A stretch of 45,133 nucleotides of DNA from Clostridia bacterium (lineage in GTDB: Bacteria; Bacillota; Clostridia; Christensenellales; Borkfalkiaceae): contig JAFUKM010000004.1 of the NCBI GenBank assembly GCA_017473605.1, positions 1 to 45,133 of the forward strand, in the 5' to 3' direction. The notes under the pieces are model-generated. The model was not told the origin of the DNA. It saw nothing but the letters and a program-made list of their open reading frames with translations, and did no database searches. The first letter of the stretch is position 1. The number at the start of each line of letters is the position of its first letter. Both the position numbers and the translations under genes were made by a program. Positions 8,902-16,635 of the stretch are shown here, in pieces.

Positions 8902-11721
8902 ATGCAAGAAGAAATAGTTATTAAAGGCGCAAAAGAGAACAACTTAAAAAATATCGACGTAAAAATTCCCCGCAACAAGCTGACGGTGTTGACGGGGCTT
9001 TCGGGTAGCGGAAAAAGTACGCTTGCTTTCGATACGATTTTTGCCGAAGGGCAAAGAAGATACGTGGAGAGTTTATCGTCCTACGCCCGTCAATTTTTGG
9101 GACAAATGGAAAAGCCGGACGTCGAGAGCATAGACGGGCTTTCGCCCGCCATTTCCATCGACCAAAAAACGACTTCGCGTAATCCCCGTTCGACGGTGGG
9201 TACGGTAACGGAAGTATACGATTATTTCCGTTTGCTCTTTGCGCGTATCGGCGTGCCGCATTGTCCTAAATGCGGACGGGAAATTCGCCGTCAGACGGTG
9301 GACGAAATTTGCGATAGGGTAATGGAATTACCCGAAGGGAGCAAAATTCTTGTCAACGCGCCCGTTGTCCGCGGAAGAAAGGGCGAGTACGTAAAAGAAT
9401 TAAACGGGTTCAAAAAGAGCGGTTTCGGTAGGGTAAAAATCGACGGTATCGTGTACGATTTGCAAGAAGAAATCAAACTGGAAAAGAACATCAAACACAA
9501 TATTTCCGTCGTCGTGGACAGGCTGGTGGTAAAGCCCGCCGTGCAAAAGCGTTTGACGGACAGTCTGGAAACGGCGTTAAAGCTTGCCGACGGCTTGGTG
9601 ATTATCGATAAAGACGGGGAGGAAACGCTTTTTTCCGTCAATTACGCTTGTCCCGATTGCGGTATTTCCATTGAAGAGATAGAGCCGAGATTGTTCTCGT
9701 TCAATACCGTTTACGGCGCGTGTCCTACCTGTTCGGGTTTGGGCTTTAAACAGTTTGTGGACCCCGATTTGATTTGTCCCGACAAAACGAAAACGCTCCG
9801 TGAAGGCGCGATGAAAGTAACGGGCTGGAATTTGGGCTCGCACTCGATGGCGATGATGGAACTTTCCGCGCTTGCCAAAGCGTACAATTTTTCTTTGGAC
9901 GTACCCGTAAAAGATTTGCCCAAAGAAACGTACGATATCTTGATGTACGGCGCGGACGAGCGTGTGGATATGCACTATCAAACGCGTTCTTTTTCGGGAA
10001 GCTTTAAAAAGACTTGGGAAGGCTACGTCAACAATTTGCAACGTCGATACGGCACGACTACTTCTGACGGGGTAAAGAGCGATATCGAACGGTTGATGCG
10101 TAACGCGCCTTGCGACGGGTGTCACGGCAAACGTTTGAAAAAGGAAGCTTTGTCCGTATACGTGGGCGGCAAAAACATTTGGCAGCTTTGCGAAATGTCC
10201 GTGGATAATCTTTGCGTATTTATGGACGAGCTGAAAGAGAGATTGTCGCATACCGAGCATTTAATTGCCGACGCGATTATCAAGGAAATCAACAATAGGC
10301 TGGGCTTTTTGCGAAACGTGGGGCTGAACTATTTAACCCTTTCCCGTACGGCGGTAACTCTGTCGGGCGGAGAGAGCCAGCGTATCCGTTTGGCTACGCA
10401 AATCGGCAGCGCGCTCACGGGCGTGTTGTATATTTTGGACGAGCCGAGTATTGGGTTGCACCAACGGGATAATGAGAAATTGCTCAATTCCTTGAAAGGG
10501 TTACGCGATTTGGGAAATACGCTCATCGTCGTAGAACACGACGAAGATACGATGCGCGCTGCCGATTATATCGTGGATATCGGCCCGAAAGCAGGCGTGC
10601 ACGGCGGCGAAGTGGTGGCTTGCGGTACGCCCGAAGAGATTGCCAAATGTAAACACTCGATTACGGGCGATTATCTTGCCCGAAGACGGAAAATCGACGT
10701 GCCTGCGGTACGCGCCACGCCGAGCGATAAATGGTTGAAAGTAAAGGGCTGCAAGCAAAATAACTTAAAAAATATCGACGTGGATATTCCCGTGGGGTTG
10801 ATTACCGCCGTAACGGGCGTATCGGGAAGCGGTAAATCGAGTTTGGTCAACGAGATTATTTATCCCACGCTTGCCAATACGTTAAACGGCGCGAAACACG
10901 CGCTTGGGAATTACGATTCGATGGACGGCGTCGAGTATTTTGATAAGGTTATCGATATCGACCAATCGCCGATAGGCAGAACGCCGAGAAGCAATCCCGC
11001 CACGTACACGGGTGTGTTTAATGCGATTCGCGATTTGTTCTCGATGACGCCCGATGCCAAAGAGCGCGGCTATAAAGCGGGGCGGTTTTCCTTTAATATT
11101 TCGGGCGGCAGATGCGAACATTGTTTCGGCGACGGCATTATCAAGATAGAAATGCATTTCTTGCCCGATATCTTTGTGCCGTGCGAAGTGTGCGGCGGAA
11201 AACGGTATAACCGCGAAACGCTGGAAGTAAAATATAAGGGTAAGAGTATTGCCGACGTACTCGATATGACGGTGGAAGAAGCTTGCGAATTTTTCCAGCC
11301 TATCCCCAATATCTATAATAAGATAAAAACGCTCAACGACGTGGGCTTGGGGTATATCAAGCTTGGGCAAAGCTCGACGACGCTTTCGGGCGGTGAAGCG
11401 CAACGCGTCAAGCTCGCCACCGAGCTTTCCCGCCGTTCGACGGGAAAAACGCTGTATATTTTGGACGAGCCTACGACGGGGCTGCATAGCTACGACGTGG
11501 AAAAACTGATTAAAATTATGTCGAAATTACGCGAAGGGGGAAATACCGTGCTTGTAATCGAGCATAATTTGGACGTGATTAAAACGGCGGATTATATCGT
11601 CGATTTAGGACCGGAAGGGGGCGACGGCGGCGGCACGATAGTGTGCGTAGGCTCGCCTGAAACGGTTGCGGACAACGAAAACAGCTATACGGGACAATTC
11701 TTAAAGAAAGTATTGGAATAA
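8902..11721 (+). CDS. uvrA: Excinuclease ABC subunit A
   Basis: UvrA is the dimeric ABC-type ATPase that scans DNA for bulky lesions and hands them to UvrB. The 939-residue protein has two ATPase modules: Walker [10 protein letters not shown] near residue 33 with signature [12 protein letters not shown], and Walker [10 protein letters not shown] near 640 with signature [12 protein letters not shown]. Walker B motifs [12 protein letters not shown] and [12 protein letters not shown] are canonical. Zinc-binding Cys groups are present, including [19 protein letters not shown] and the third module [17 protein letters not shown]. Length equals the family norm. It is cotranscribed with uvrB. After its stop comes a strong hairpin whose downstream T-run is missing, joined to an XRE remnant. 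Confidence 0.98.
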   Translation: MQEEIVIKGAKENNLKNIDVKIPRNKLTVLTGLSGSGKSTLAFDTIFAEGQRRYVESLSSYARQFLGQMEKPDVESIDGLSPAISIDQKTTSRNPRSTVGTVTEVYDYFRLLFARIGVPHCPKCGREIRRQTVDEICDRVMELPEGSKILVNAPVVRGRKGEYVKELNGFKKSGFGRVKIDGIVYDLQEEIKLEKNIKHNISVVVDRLVVKPAVQKRLTDSLETALKLADGLVIIDKDGEETLFSVNYACPDCGISIEEIEPRLFSFNTVYGACPTCSGLGFKQFVDPDLICPDKTKTLREGAMKVTGWNLGSHSMAMMELSALAKAYNFSLDVPVKDLPKETYDILMYGADERVDMHYQTRSFSGSFKKTWEGYVNNLQRRYGTTTSDGVKSDIERLMRNAPCDGCHGKRLKKEALSVYVGGKNIWQLCEMSVDNLCVFMDELKERLSHTEHLIADAIIKEINNRLGFLRNVGLNYLTLSRTAVTLSGGESQRIRLATQIGSALTGVLYILDEPSIGLHQRDNEKLLNSLKGLRDLGNTLIVVEHDEDTMRAADYIVDIGPKAGVHGGEVVACGTPEEIAKCKHSITGDYLARRRKIDVPAVRATPSDKWLKVKGCKQNNLKNIDVDIPVGLITAVTGVSGSGKSSLVNEIIYPTLANTLNGAKHALGNYDSMDGVEYFDKVIDIDQSPIGRTPRSNPATYTGVFNAIRDLFSMTPDAKERGYKAGRFSFNISGGRCEHCFGDGIIKIEMHFLPDIFVPCEVCGGKRYNRETLEVKYKGKSIADVLDMTVEEACEFFQPIPNIYNKIKTLNDVGLGYIKLGQSSTTLSGGEAQRVKLATELSRRSTGKTLYILDEPTTGLHSYDVEKLIKIMSKLREGGNTVLVIEHNLDVIKTADYIVDLGPEGGDGGGTIVCVGSPETVADNENSYTGQFLKKVLE

Positions 11722-11727
11722 AAAATC

Positions 11728-11753
11728 CCCCCGCCGCAATCTTGCGGTGGGGG
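11728..11753 (+). terminator. Terminator-like hairpin after uvrA with missing T-run
   Basis: A 12-bp GC-rich stem (11728-11739 with 11742-11753, one G-T pair) follows the uvrA stop. The A-run on its 5' side is intact, but the 3' side continues TTACGTT instead of a T-run. It would work better on the minus strand, where no gene needs it. This looks like an intrinsic terminator whose tail was replaced at a junction. Confidence 0.55.
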
Positions 11754-11763
11754 TTACGTTGAG

Positions 11764-11937
11764 TTGCGTACGCAAAGGAATATGAGTCAAATGGACTTAT
11801 CGTTGGCGACGGGGATAAGCCAATCGGCAATCGCCAAGTGGGAGTTGGATAAGACCGAGCCTACCGCTTCGGCGATTATCATACTCGCCCAATTTTTCGG
11901 CGAGAGTTGCGATTATTTATTGGGTTTAACCGATTAA
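11764..11937 (+). CDS. Short XRE helix-turn-helix protein, probably N-terminally clipped
   Basis: The frame encodes ELRTQRNMSQMDLSLATGIS and continues through a complete helix-turn-helix (SQSAIAKWELDKTEP) to YLLGLTD. Compared with the XRE protein at 2941-3162 it lacks about the first 10 residues. In this frame the upstream codons run straight back to the uvrA stop at 11719-11721, with no ATG before 11782. TTG at 11764 is the likeliest start, giving 57 residues; ATG at 11782 would remove part of helix 1 and has its purine-rich stretch too close. It is either a functional TTG-start gene or a remnant left by a deletion that also cost the uvrA hairpin its T-run. Confidence 0.55.
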   Translation: MRTQRNMSQMDLSLATGISQSAIAKWELDKTEPTASAIIILAQFFGESCDYLLGLTD

Positions 11938-11941
11938 ACGA

Positions 11942-11970
11942 AAAAACGGAGTTTTTAAAACTCCGTTTTT
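11942..11970. terminator. Bidirectional terminator
   Basis: A stem AAAAACGGAGT/ACTCCGTTTTT (11942-11952 with 11960-11970) has T-runs in both directions. It can end veg (minus) and the XRE fragment or uvrA readthrough (plus). Confidence 0.85.
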
Positions 11971-12208
11971 ATATTTTTTTGATTTTGACGTTGCCGCAAA
12001 GCACGTCGGAATAGGAATACGCCGTTTTTCCCAAAAAATCTTCATCGTCGGGCTTTACTGTAAACAAGGCAGGGTATATCCCCGATAAAACGCCTTGATA
12101 GCTCACGCTCTTATTCCTGCCCAAGTTTACGCGGACGGCGACGCGTTCGGACGAGCAATCTTTAATCATTTGTTTGACGTCGGATATTTTTTTTGTTGGT
12201 TTAATCAT
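11969..12208 (-). CDS. veg: Veg family protein
   Basis: The 79-residue protein matches the Veg family: SDVKQMIKDCSSERVAVRVN, the basic LGRNKSVSYQGVLSGIYPALF, and the end SYSYADIL-like segment SYSDVLCGNVKIKK. Bacillus Veg is about 86 residues and has been linked to biofilm formation; its biochemical role is unsettled. I chose the ATG at 12208 because the alternative TTG at 12265 adds residues that do not resemble the family; neither start has a strong ribosome binding site. Its neighbourhood with a SipL-like gene and ispE recalls the Bacillus and clostridial veg-ispE region, although here veg is on the opposite strand. Confidence 0.85.
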   Translation of the reverse strand: MIKPTKKISDVKQMIKDCSSERVAVRVNLGRNKSVSYQGVLSGIYPALFTVKPDDEDFLGKTAYSYSDVLCGNVKIKKI

Positions 12209-12276
12209 ACGAAAAGTATGCGCCTTTTTGCTTTGTTTTATGCTGAAAAGACCAAAAATTACCAAAAAATTTCAGA

Positions 12277-12891
12277 TTATTCCAATAATTCCGATGGAAT
12301 TTTTCTATTTTTAAAGTAGAATTCCTTATCTTTTTCGTTTATTTTCCGTAAAATGCGGCAGGGATTTCCTACGGCGACGACGTTTGCGGGGACGTCTTTG
12401 GTAACGATACTTCCCGCGCCGATGACGCTGTTATCCCCAATCGAAACGCCGGGTAAAACGATAACGCCTGCGCCCAACCAACAATTTTTACCGATATGTA
12501 CGGGCATATTATATTGATAACCTGCTTCTCGCAAAACGGGCAAAATCGGATGTCCTGCGGTAGCTATGGTAACGTTAGGTCCGAACATTGTGTAATCGCC
12601 CACGTAAATATGCGTATCGTCCACAAGCGTAAGATTGAAATTCGCGTATACGTTTTTTCCGAAATGTACGTGTTTTCCACCCCAATTTGCGCGTAAAGGC
12701 GTTTCTACATAACAGCCTTCGCCCACTTCTGCGAACATATCTTTCAGCATTGCCGTTTTTTTGTCGTAATCCGACGGGCGCAATGCGTTGAAATCGTACA
12801 GTTTATCCAAACATATAAGTTGCTCTTTGAAAATGTCTTCTTGAAAAGGCAAAAACAATTCGCCCGTATGCAAGGCATCTTTTGGGTGCAT
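12277..12891 (-). CDS. Maltose/galactoside O-acetyltransferase-like protein
   Basis: The 204-residue protein transfers acetyl from acetyl-CoA to a sugar hydroxyl. It has the N-terminal maltose-acetyltransferase helical region (about 1-55) followed by a left-handed beta-helix of hexapeptide repeats (about 75-190), visible as VHFGKN, IYVGDY, VHIGKN, VSIGDN, SVIGAG. The catalytic His is H114 in TAGHPI. The end NPCRILRKI is typical for the family. The ATG at 12891 has AAAGGAG nine bases upstream and lies below a consensus promoter; the open frame continues further upstream but without family similarity. The exact sugar acceptor cannot be told. Confidence 0.88.
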   Translation of the reverse strand: MHPKDALHTGELFLPFQEDIFKEQLICLDKLYDFNALRPSDYDKKTAMLKDMFAEVGEGCYVETPLRANWGGKHVHFGKNVYANFNLTLVDDTHIYVGDYTMFGPNVTIATAGHPILPVLREAGYQYNMPVHIGKNCWLGAGVIVLPGVSIGDNSVIGAGSIVTKDVPANVVAVGNPCRILRKINEKDKEFYFKNRKIPSELLE

Positions 12892-12919
12892 AATGAATAT
12901 CTCCTTTGATTTTACGACT

Positions 12920-12948
12920 ATTATATCACGGAAGCGTGGGGTTGTCAA
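12920..12948 (-). promoter_or_regulatory. Consensus sigma-A promoter for the acetyltransferase
   Basis: On the minus strand, TTGACA (12948-12943), 17 bases and TATAAT (12925-12920) are an exact consensus match, about 29 bases before the start codon. Confidence 0.9.
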
Positions 12949-12956
12949 ATAGAAAG

Positions 12957-12985
12957 TTCTATTTTCGTCCGTCGCGGCATACGAT
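12957..12985 (+). promoter_or_regulatory. Candidate sigma-E promoter for the SipL-like gene
   Basis: TTCTATT (12957-12963), a 14-base spacer and CATACGAT (12978-12985) match the mother-cell sigma-E consensus KMATATT-N14-CATACANT at 5 of 7 and 7 of 8 positions. It lies 32 bases before the start. The same arrangement precedes yqfC at 21776. Confidence 0.5.
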
Positions 12986-13017
12986 AGATAGACGATAAAT
13001 AAAAGGTGGAATAAAAT

Positions 13018-14505
13018 ATGTTGATACAACCGCAATTTGAAACTTACCGTTATACGGGCGAAATCGACTGTTTGCACAGTCAATCGATGGTGGAATGCAG
13101 GCTCCCCGGCAGCGAAATTGGGAGCGTATTGGCGATACAGGCGACTGCCGCGCCTACCGAGTGCGTTTGCACGGACGGCGAAGTACGGTACGGGGGTAAA
13201 TTGCTGCTTTGCGTGGTTTACGAAGACGGCAATAAGAAGATTTGCCGTATAGAGCGGGGCGCGGAATTTTTCCATAAAGCGGAAGGAAGCGCTGTTACGC
13301 CCGCTTGTTTTGCAAAGGTGGCGTTTACCGTGGAAAATATCACGCACCGCAGAGAAGGTTCGGGATTATATATATCCGTCGTCGTGGGCGCGTGTGCGAA
13401 CGTATACGGGGGGAAACAAATCGAGTATTTAACGGGTGGGGAAAACGTCGTGGTAAAAACGGCGAATATCGGCGTTTGTAAGACGGTATGCGTATCGGGA
13501 GAAGCGGAAGCGGAAGACGAATTCGAAACCGATTACGTGGGGGATATTCTTTTGCACAGTGAAAACGCCGTCGTTACCCGCGTCGGCGCAAGCGCAGGGG
13601 TATTGAACGTAGACGGGGAACTTTCGTTAAACGTGTGCGTTTTGAAAAGCGATGAAAGCGTTTGCGCTTACGAACGCTTATTGCCGTTTTCTTTGGAAAT
13701 CCCTTGTGAAGAAGCGTTCGGCAACGTACGGGCGAGCGCAAGGGTATGCGTGAAATCGGCGCAGCTTACAGCAGGCGTAGACGAAGAAAAGGGTAAGAGC
13801 AAAATCGTCTTTTCCTACGTTTTATCCGCCGATTGTTTCCTTTCGTGTATAGAAGAAGTGTCGGTGGCGCAAGACGCGTTTTCGCCTTTGGCTCAAATGC
13901 GTTTGGAAAGGGAAAAAGGCGAAGGCAGGTATTTGACGAATACCGTAAAATGTACCGAACGTATCGGAGGCGTAGCGGCGCTTTCCGCGTTGCCGGAAGG
14001 GGAGTATACGTTGGAAGCGGCGGTGTTGCCTCACGCGGAAACGGTATGCAAGAAAACCGAACGGGGCGCAGAAGTGGAAGGCGCGGCGCTTGCCGAAGTA
14101 TTGCTCCGCGGCGCTGACGGTGGAAGAAAGAGCTGTACGCTTTCGTTGCCGTTCGTATTCCCCGTAGATATCGACGGGGAAGCGTTTGAAGCGGACTGTA
14201 TTGTTTGCGGCTTGAACGTACGTCGGAAAAACGGAGGGGAAACGGAAGCGGAAGCCACGTTGAAAGTGTGCGTAAAGGCGTACGAGCGTTGCGCTTGGGA
14301 GTATATTCGGGAAACGGAAGAAGGGGAAGCTTTGGAAGAGAGCGACGCGGCAGTATCCATTTTCGTGCCGCGCGCAGGCGAAACGCTTTGGGAAGTGGCG
14401 AAACGGCTTTCCCGTACGCCCGAAGAACTGCAAAGGAGCAACCCCGATTTGGAATTTCCCGTAAAAGACGGGGAACGGATTTTCGTTTATCGCCAAATCA
14501 AGTAA
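13018..14505 (+). CDS. SipL-like spore protein (DUF3794 repeats + LysM)
   Basis: The 495-residue protein has repeated DUF3794 (SPOCS) modules, roughly at residues 5-130, 150-275 and 285-410, seen as repeating beta-rich segments and a recurring VCGLNVR/VCVKS pattern, then a C-terminal LysM domain (about 446-492: VPRAGETLWEVAKRLSRTPEELQRSNPDL). This is the architecture of SipL, the Clostridioides protein that binds SpoIVA at the forespore surface and is needed for coat assembly. No signal peptide or membrane helix is seen, which fits a mother-cell protein. It starts at ATG 13018 with AAAAGGTGG upstream. A sigma-E-like promoter and proximity to ispE support the call. It is unusually rich in Cys for such a protein. 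Confidence 0.82.
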   Translation: MLIQPQFETYRYTGEIDCLHSQSMVECRLPGSEIGSVLAIQATAAPTECVCTDGEVRYGGKLLLCVVYEDGNKKICRIERGAEFFHKAEGSAVTPACFAKVAFTVENITHRREGSGLYISVVVGACANVYGGKQIEYLTGGENVVVKTANIGVCKTVCVSGEAEAEDEFETDYVGDILLHSENAVVTRVGASAGVLNVDGELSLNVCVLKSDESVCAYERLLPFSLEIPCEEAFGNVRASARVCVKSAQLTAGVDEEKGKSKIVFSYVLSADCFLSCIEEVSVAQDAFSPLAQMRLEREKGEGRYLTNTVKCTERIGGVAALSALPEGEYTLEAAVLPHAETVCKKTERGAEVEGAALAEVLLRGADGGRKSCTLSLPFVFPVDIDGEAFEADCIVCGLNVRRKNGGETEAEATLKVCVKAYERCAWEYIRETEEGEALEESDAAVSIFVPRAGETLWEVAKRLSRTPEELQRSNPDLEFPVKDGERIFVYRQIK

Positions 14506-14532
14506 TTTTCACCGAAAAACGTTTATAAAGTA

Positions 14533-14561
14533 TTGAAATTCCGATAAAAATATGCTATAAT
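14533..14561 (+). promoter_or_regulatory. Sigma-A promoter of ispE operon
   Basis: TTGAAA (14533-14538), a 17-base spacer and TATAAT (14556-14561), with an extended TATGC before the -10. Confidence 0.85.
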
Positions 14562-14574
14562 AGAAAAAGCAAGA

Positions 14575-14601
14575 CTTTCGGCGGGCGTCGTCTGCCGAAA
14601 G
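14575..14601 (+). other. 5' leader hairpin before ispE
   Basis: CTTTCGGC (14575-14582) pairs with GCCGAAAG (14594-14601) around an 11-base loop, in the transcribed leader. No T-run follows, so it is more likely an RNA-stability or protein-binding element than a terminator. Confidence 0.45.
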
Positions 14602-14628
14602 ATTTGCAATTTTACGGACGGACAGGCT

Positions 14629-15537
14629 ATGGCATCGGTAAGAATCAAAGCGCACGCAAAAATCAATCTCACGCTTGAAATTCTCGGCGTGGAGAACGGT
14701 TATCATACGCTCGATTCGTTGGTGGCGAGTTTGGATTTGCACGATTTAATCGTGCTGAAAAAACGCAAGGACAAGCTTTCTTCCGTTCTGATGAAAGGCT
14801 TGGGTAGCGAGAGTATTCCCCCCGAACAAAACAACGCGTTAAAAGCGGCGGAAGCCTTTTCCGAAAAATTCGGCGTGAACGGCGCGGATATCACCGTCTA
14901 TAAAAATATCCCTTTGGGCGGCGGCTTGGGCGGTTCTTCTGCCGACGCAAGCGGCGTGATTCGCGGTATGGCGAAGCTGTACGGCGTAAAAGACGAAACG
15001 GCATTGGAAGCGCTTGCCGAAACGCTCGGCAGCGATACGAAATATATGCTCCGCGGCGGTTTTGCTCGTATGCAGGGGCGTGGAGAAAAGCTTACCTTTT
15101 TGGGGGTGGACGAGCAGCTGCATTTTTTAATGATTTGTCCCAAAAGCGGCGTGAGCGCAAAAGCCTGTTATCAAAAATACGACGAATTGCCAAGGACTTT
15201 GGAGTGGAGAGAGAGCCATACGGAAAACTGTATACGGAAATTATCAGAAAAAGATAAAAACGGCGTGGGCAGGTATTTGACGAACGATTTGTACGTGCCT
15301 GCGTTGCATTTGGATAACGACGTGGAAAGGGCGTATACGGAAGCGCAATCGTTTTCGCCGCTTGGTACGGTGATGACGGGTTCGGGCAGCTGCGTACTCG
15401 CGCTGTTTGAAACGAAAGAGCTTTGCGAGTGGGCAAAGAGCAGATATAAGGGGAAATTTACCACGGAAGTGGTGAAGACGGTTTTGCCGTCAAAACAGCG
15501 CAAGGGAATACGAAACCCGTGGCGTTTGGAAGAATAA
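14629..15537 (+). CDS. ispE: 4-diphosphocytidyl-2-C-methyl-D-erythritol kinase
   Basis: IspE phosphorylates CDP-methylerythritol with ATP, the fourth step of the non-mevalonate (MEP) isoprenoid pathway. The 302-residue protein has the GHMP-kinase marks: AHAKINLTL with catalytic Lys at residue 11, the ATP-binding loop PLGGGLGGSSADAS at 95-108, and the C-terminal MTGSGSCVLALFE motif. Length is slightly above the usual 280-290. It has its own promoter. The next gene follows 16 bases later on the same strand and is probably cotranscribed. Its presence shows that isoprenoids are made by the MEP route. Confidence 0.96.
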   Translation: MASVRIKAHAKINLTLEILGVENGYHTLDSLVASLDLHDLIVLKKRKDKLSSVLMKGLGSESIPPEQNNALKAAEAFSEKFGVNGADITVYKNIPLGGGLGGSSADASGVIRGMAKLYGVKDETALEALAETLGSDTKYMLRGGFARMQGRGEKLTFLGVDEQLHFLMICPKSGVSAKACYQKYDELPRTLEWRESHTENCIRKLSEKDKNGVGRYLTNDLYVPALHLDNDVERAYTEAQSFSPLGTVMTGSGSCVLALFETKELCEWAKSRYKGKFTTEVVKTVLPSKQRKGIRNPWRLEE

Positions 15538-15553
15538 AAAGGGAGAAACGGAA

Positions 15554-16477
15554 ATGGAAGAAAGAATCATCGACGACGAATACGGCAGAGGGATTCGTTT
15601 GAAAAAGACGAAAGAAGGGTACGTGGACGTTACGGACGAGCTTGCGGAAGAAACGGAAGAAGTAACGGAACCCGCGGAAGAAATGGCTTTTGAGTTTCCC
15701 GTATTGGATACGGACGAAGACGACGAAGACCTTGTAGGGCTTTCCCCCGAAGAAGCGTTGAAACTCCGTCAGAAAAAGGAAGCGGAAGCCAAAGAAAGAA
15801 GAGTTGAATACGAAAAAGAGTGTAAGGACGGGGAAGAATTGCTGAATAACGGCGATTTCAAAGGCGCGGAAGCAAAATTCGAAAAAGCGTTGAATTTGGA
15901 CGCGATTGCGACGGAAGCGTCGGTGGGATATTGGCGCGCAAAGACGGAAAATTTTGCCAATCCCGACACGCTCGTGGGCGAATACGCCGACGCAAGCATC
16001 GAAAGTTTGGAATACGATTTGGGTATGGACGCCGTGGATATTCTCAAACGGGATTATAAAGAAGTATTCCAAAAACGCTACGACGAGCTTTCAAGGGAAG
16101 AAGCTCCGCTTGCCGAAAAGGTGGAGGCGGCGCAAGCGCGCCGTCGGGAGATTATTTCCGCGCGGTTAAAGCGTTCGACGCTCGTATTTCTTGCCGTGGC
16201 GTTGCCTATGGCGGCGCTGTTAGCGCTTGCCGTCGTATTTGCGTTGAAGATATTTACGCCGAACGGCGACGATTATATCGTGTTGACGATTGTGTTCGGC
16301 GCGGCGTTTTTCCTGTTCTTCTTAGCGTTTATCGTGGCGACGAACAAGCTTATCAATAACGTACGTATTAAGCGGGCGAACGAACGGCTGGACGCGACGG
16401 AAGAAGGCGAACGTTTGGTGGAAATTCGGGATTATAAAACCATATACGCCTGTCTTTTGGATATATCGGAGAATTAA
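15554..16477 (+). CDS. TPR-like membrane protein of unknown function
   Basis: The 307-residue protein has a very acidic N-terminus (about 1-75, rich in Glu and Asp), then a charged coiled region leading into a tetratricopeptide-like helical pair (about 90-130: GEELLNNGDFKGAEAKFEKALNLD). Two hydrophobic helices follow (about 208-233 and 241-266), then a short cytosolic tail. No signal peptide is present, so the TPR part is probably cytosolic. It follows ispE by 16 bases and ends in a terminator. I do not recognise a named family. A scaffold or membrane-tethered interaction protein is the most that can be inferred. Confidence 0.7.
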   Translation: MEERIIDDEYGRGIRLKKTKEGYVDVTDELAEETEEVTEPAEEMAFEFPVLDTDEDDEDLVGLSPEEALKLRQKKEAEAKERRVEYEKECKDGEELLNNGDFKGAEAKFEKALNLDAIATEASVGYWRAKTENFANPDTLVGEYADASIESLEYDLGMDAVDILKRDYKEVFQKRYDELSREEAPLAEKVEAAQARRREIISARLKRSTLVFLAVALPMAALLALAVVFALKIFTPNGDDYIVLTIVFGAAFFLFFLAFIVATNKLINNVRIKRANERLDATEEGERLVEIRDYKTIYACLLDISEN

Positions 16478-16495
16478 AAAACGAGAAAATACGTC

Positions 16496-16525
16496 AAAGC
16501 GAGGGGATTTCCCCCGCTTTTTCTT
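16496..16525 (+). terminator. Intrinsic terminator after the ispE operon
   Basis: AAAGCG-A-GGGG pairs with CCCCCGCTTT (one bulged A) and is followed by TTCTTTT. Confidence 0.8.
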
Positions 16526-16545
16526 TTGCAAGAACGGCAAAATCG

Positions 16546-16574
16546 TTGCTATTTCCGCTTTTTCCTGCTATAAT
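16546..16574 (+). promoter_or_regulatory. Sigma-A promoter of the ABC exporter operon
   Basis: TTGCTA (16546-16551), a 17-base spacer and TATAAT (16569-16574). Confidence 0.75.
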
Positions 16575-16581
16575 AGTGTAA

Positions 16582-16600
16582 AAGCAGACGTAGTCTGCTT
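16582..16600. promoter_or_regulatory. Perfect palindrome downstream of the ABC promoter
   Basis: AAGCAGAC-GTA-GTCTGCTT is a perfect 8-3-8 inverted repeat starting 7 bases after the -10. It covers the expected transcription start, as operators of drug-exporter repressors often do; it could also form an mRNA hairpin. No regulator gene is adjacent. Confidence 0.55.
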
Positions 16601-16635
16601 GCTTGGCATACGCCGAATTTTTTACTTGGAACGTT

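Noticed and set aside
12892-13347. Longer N-terminus for the acetyltransferase
   Set aside because: The extension overlaps the sipL-like gene and its promoters, lacks family similarity, and a good ribosome binding site precedes ATG 12891.
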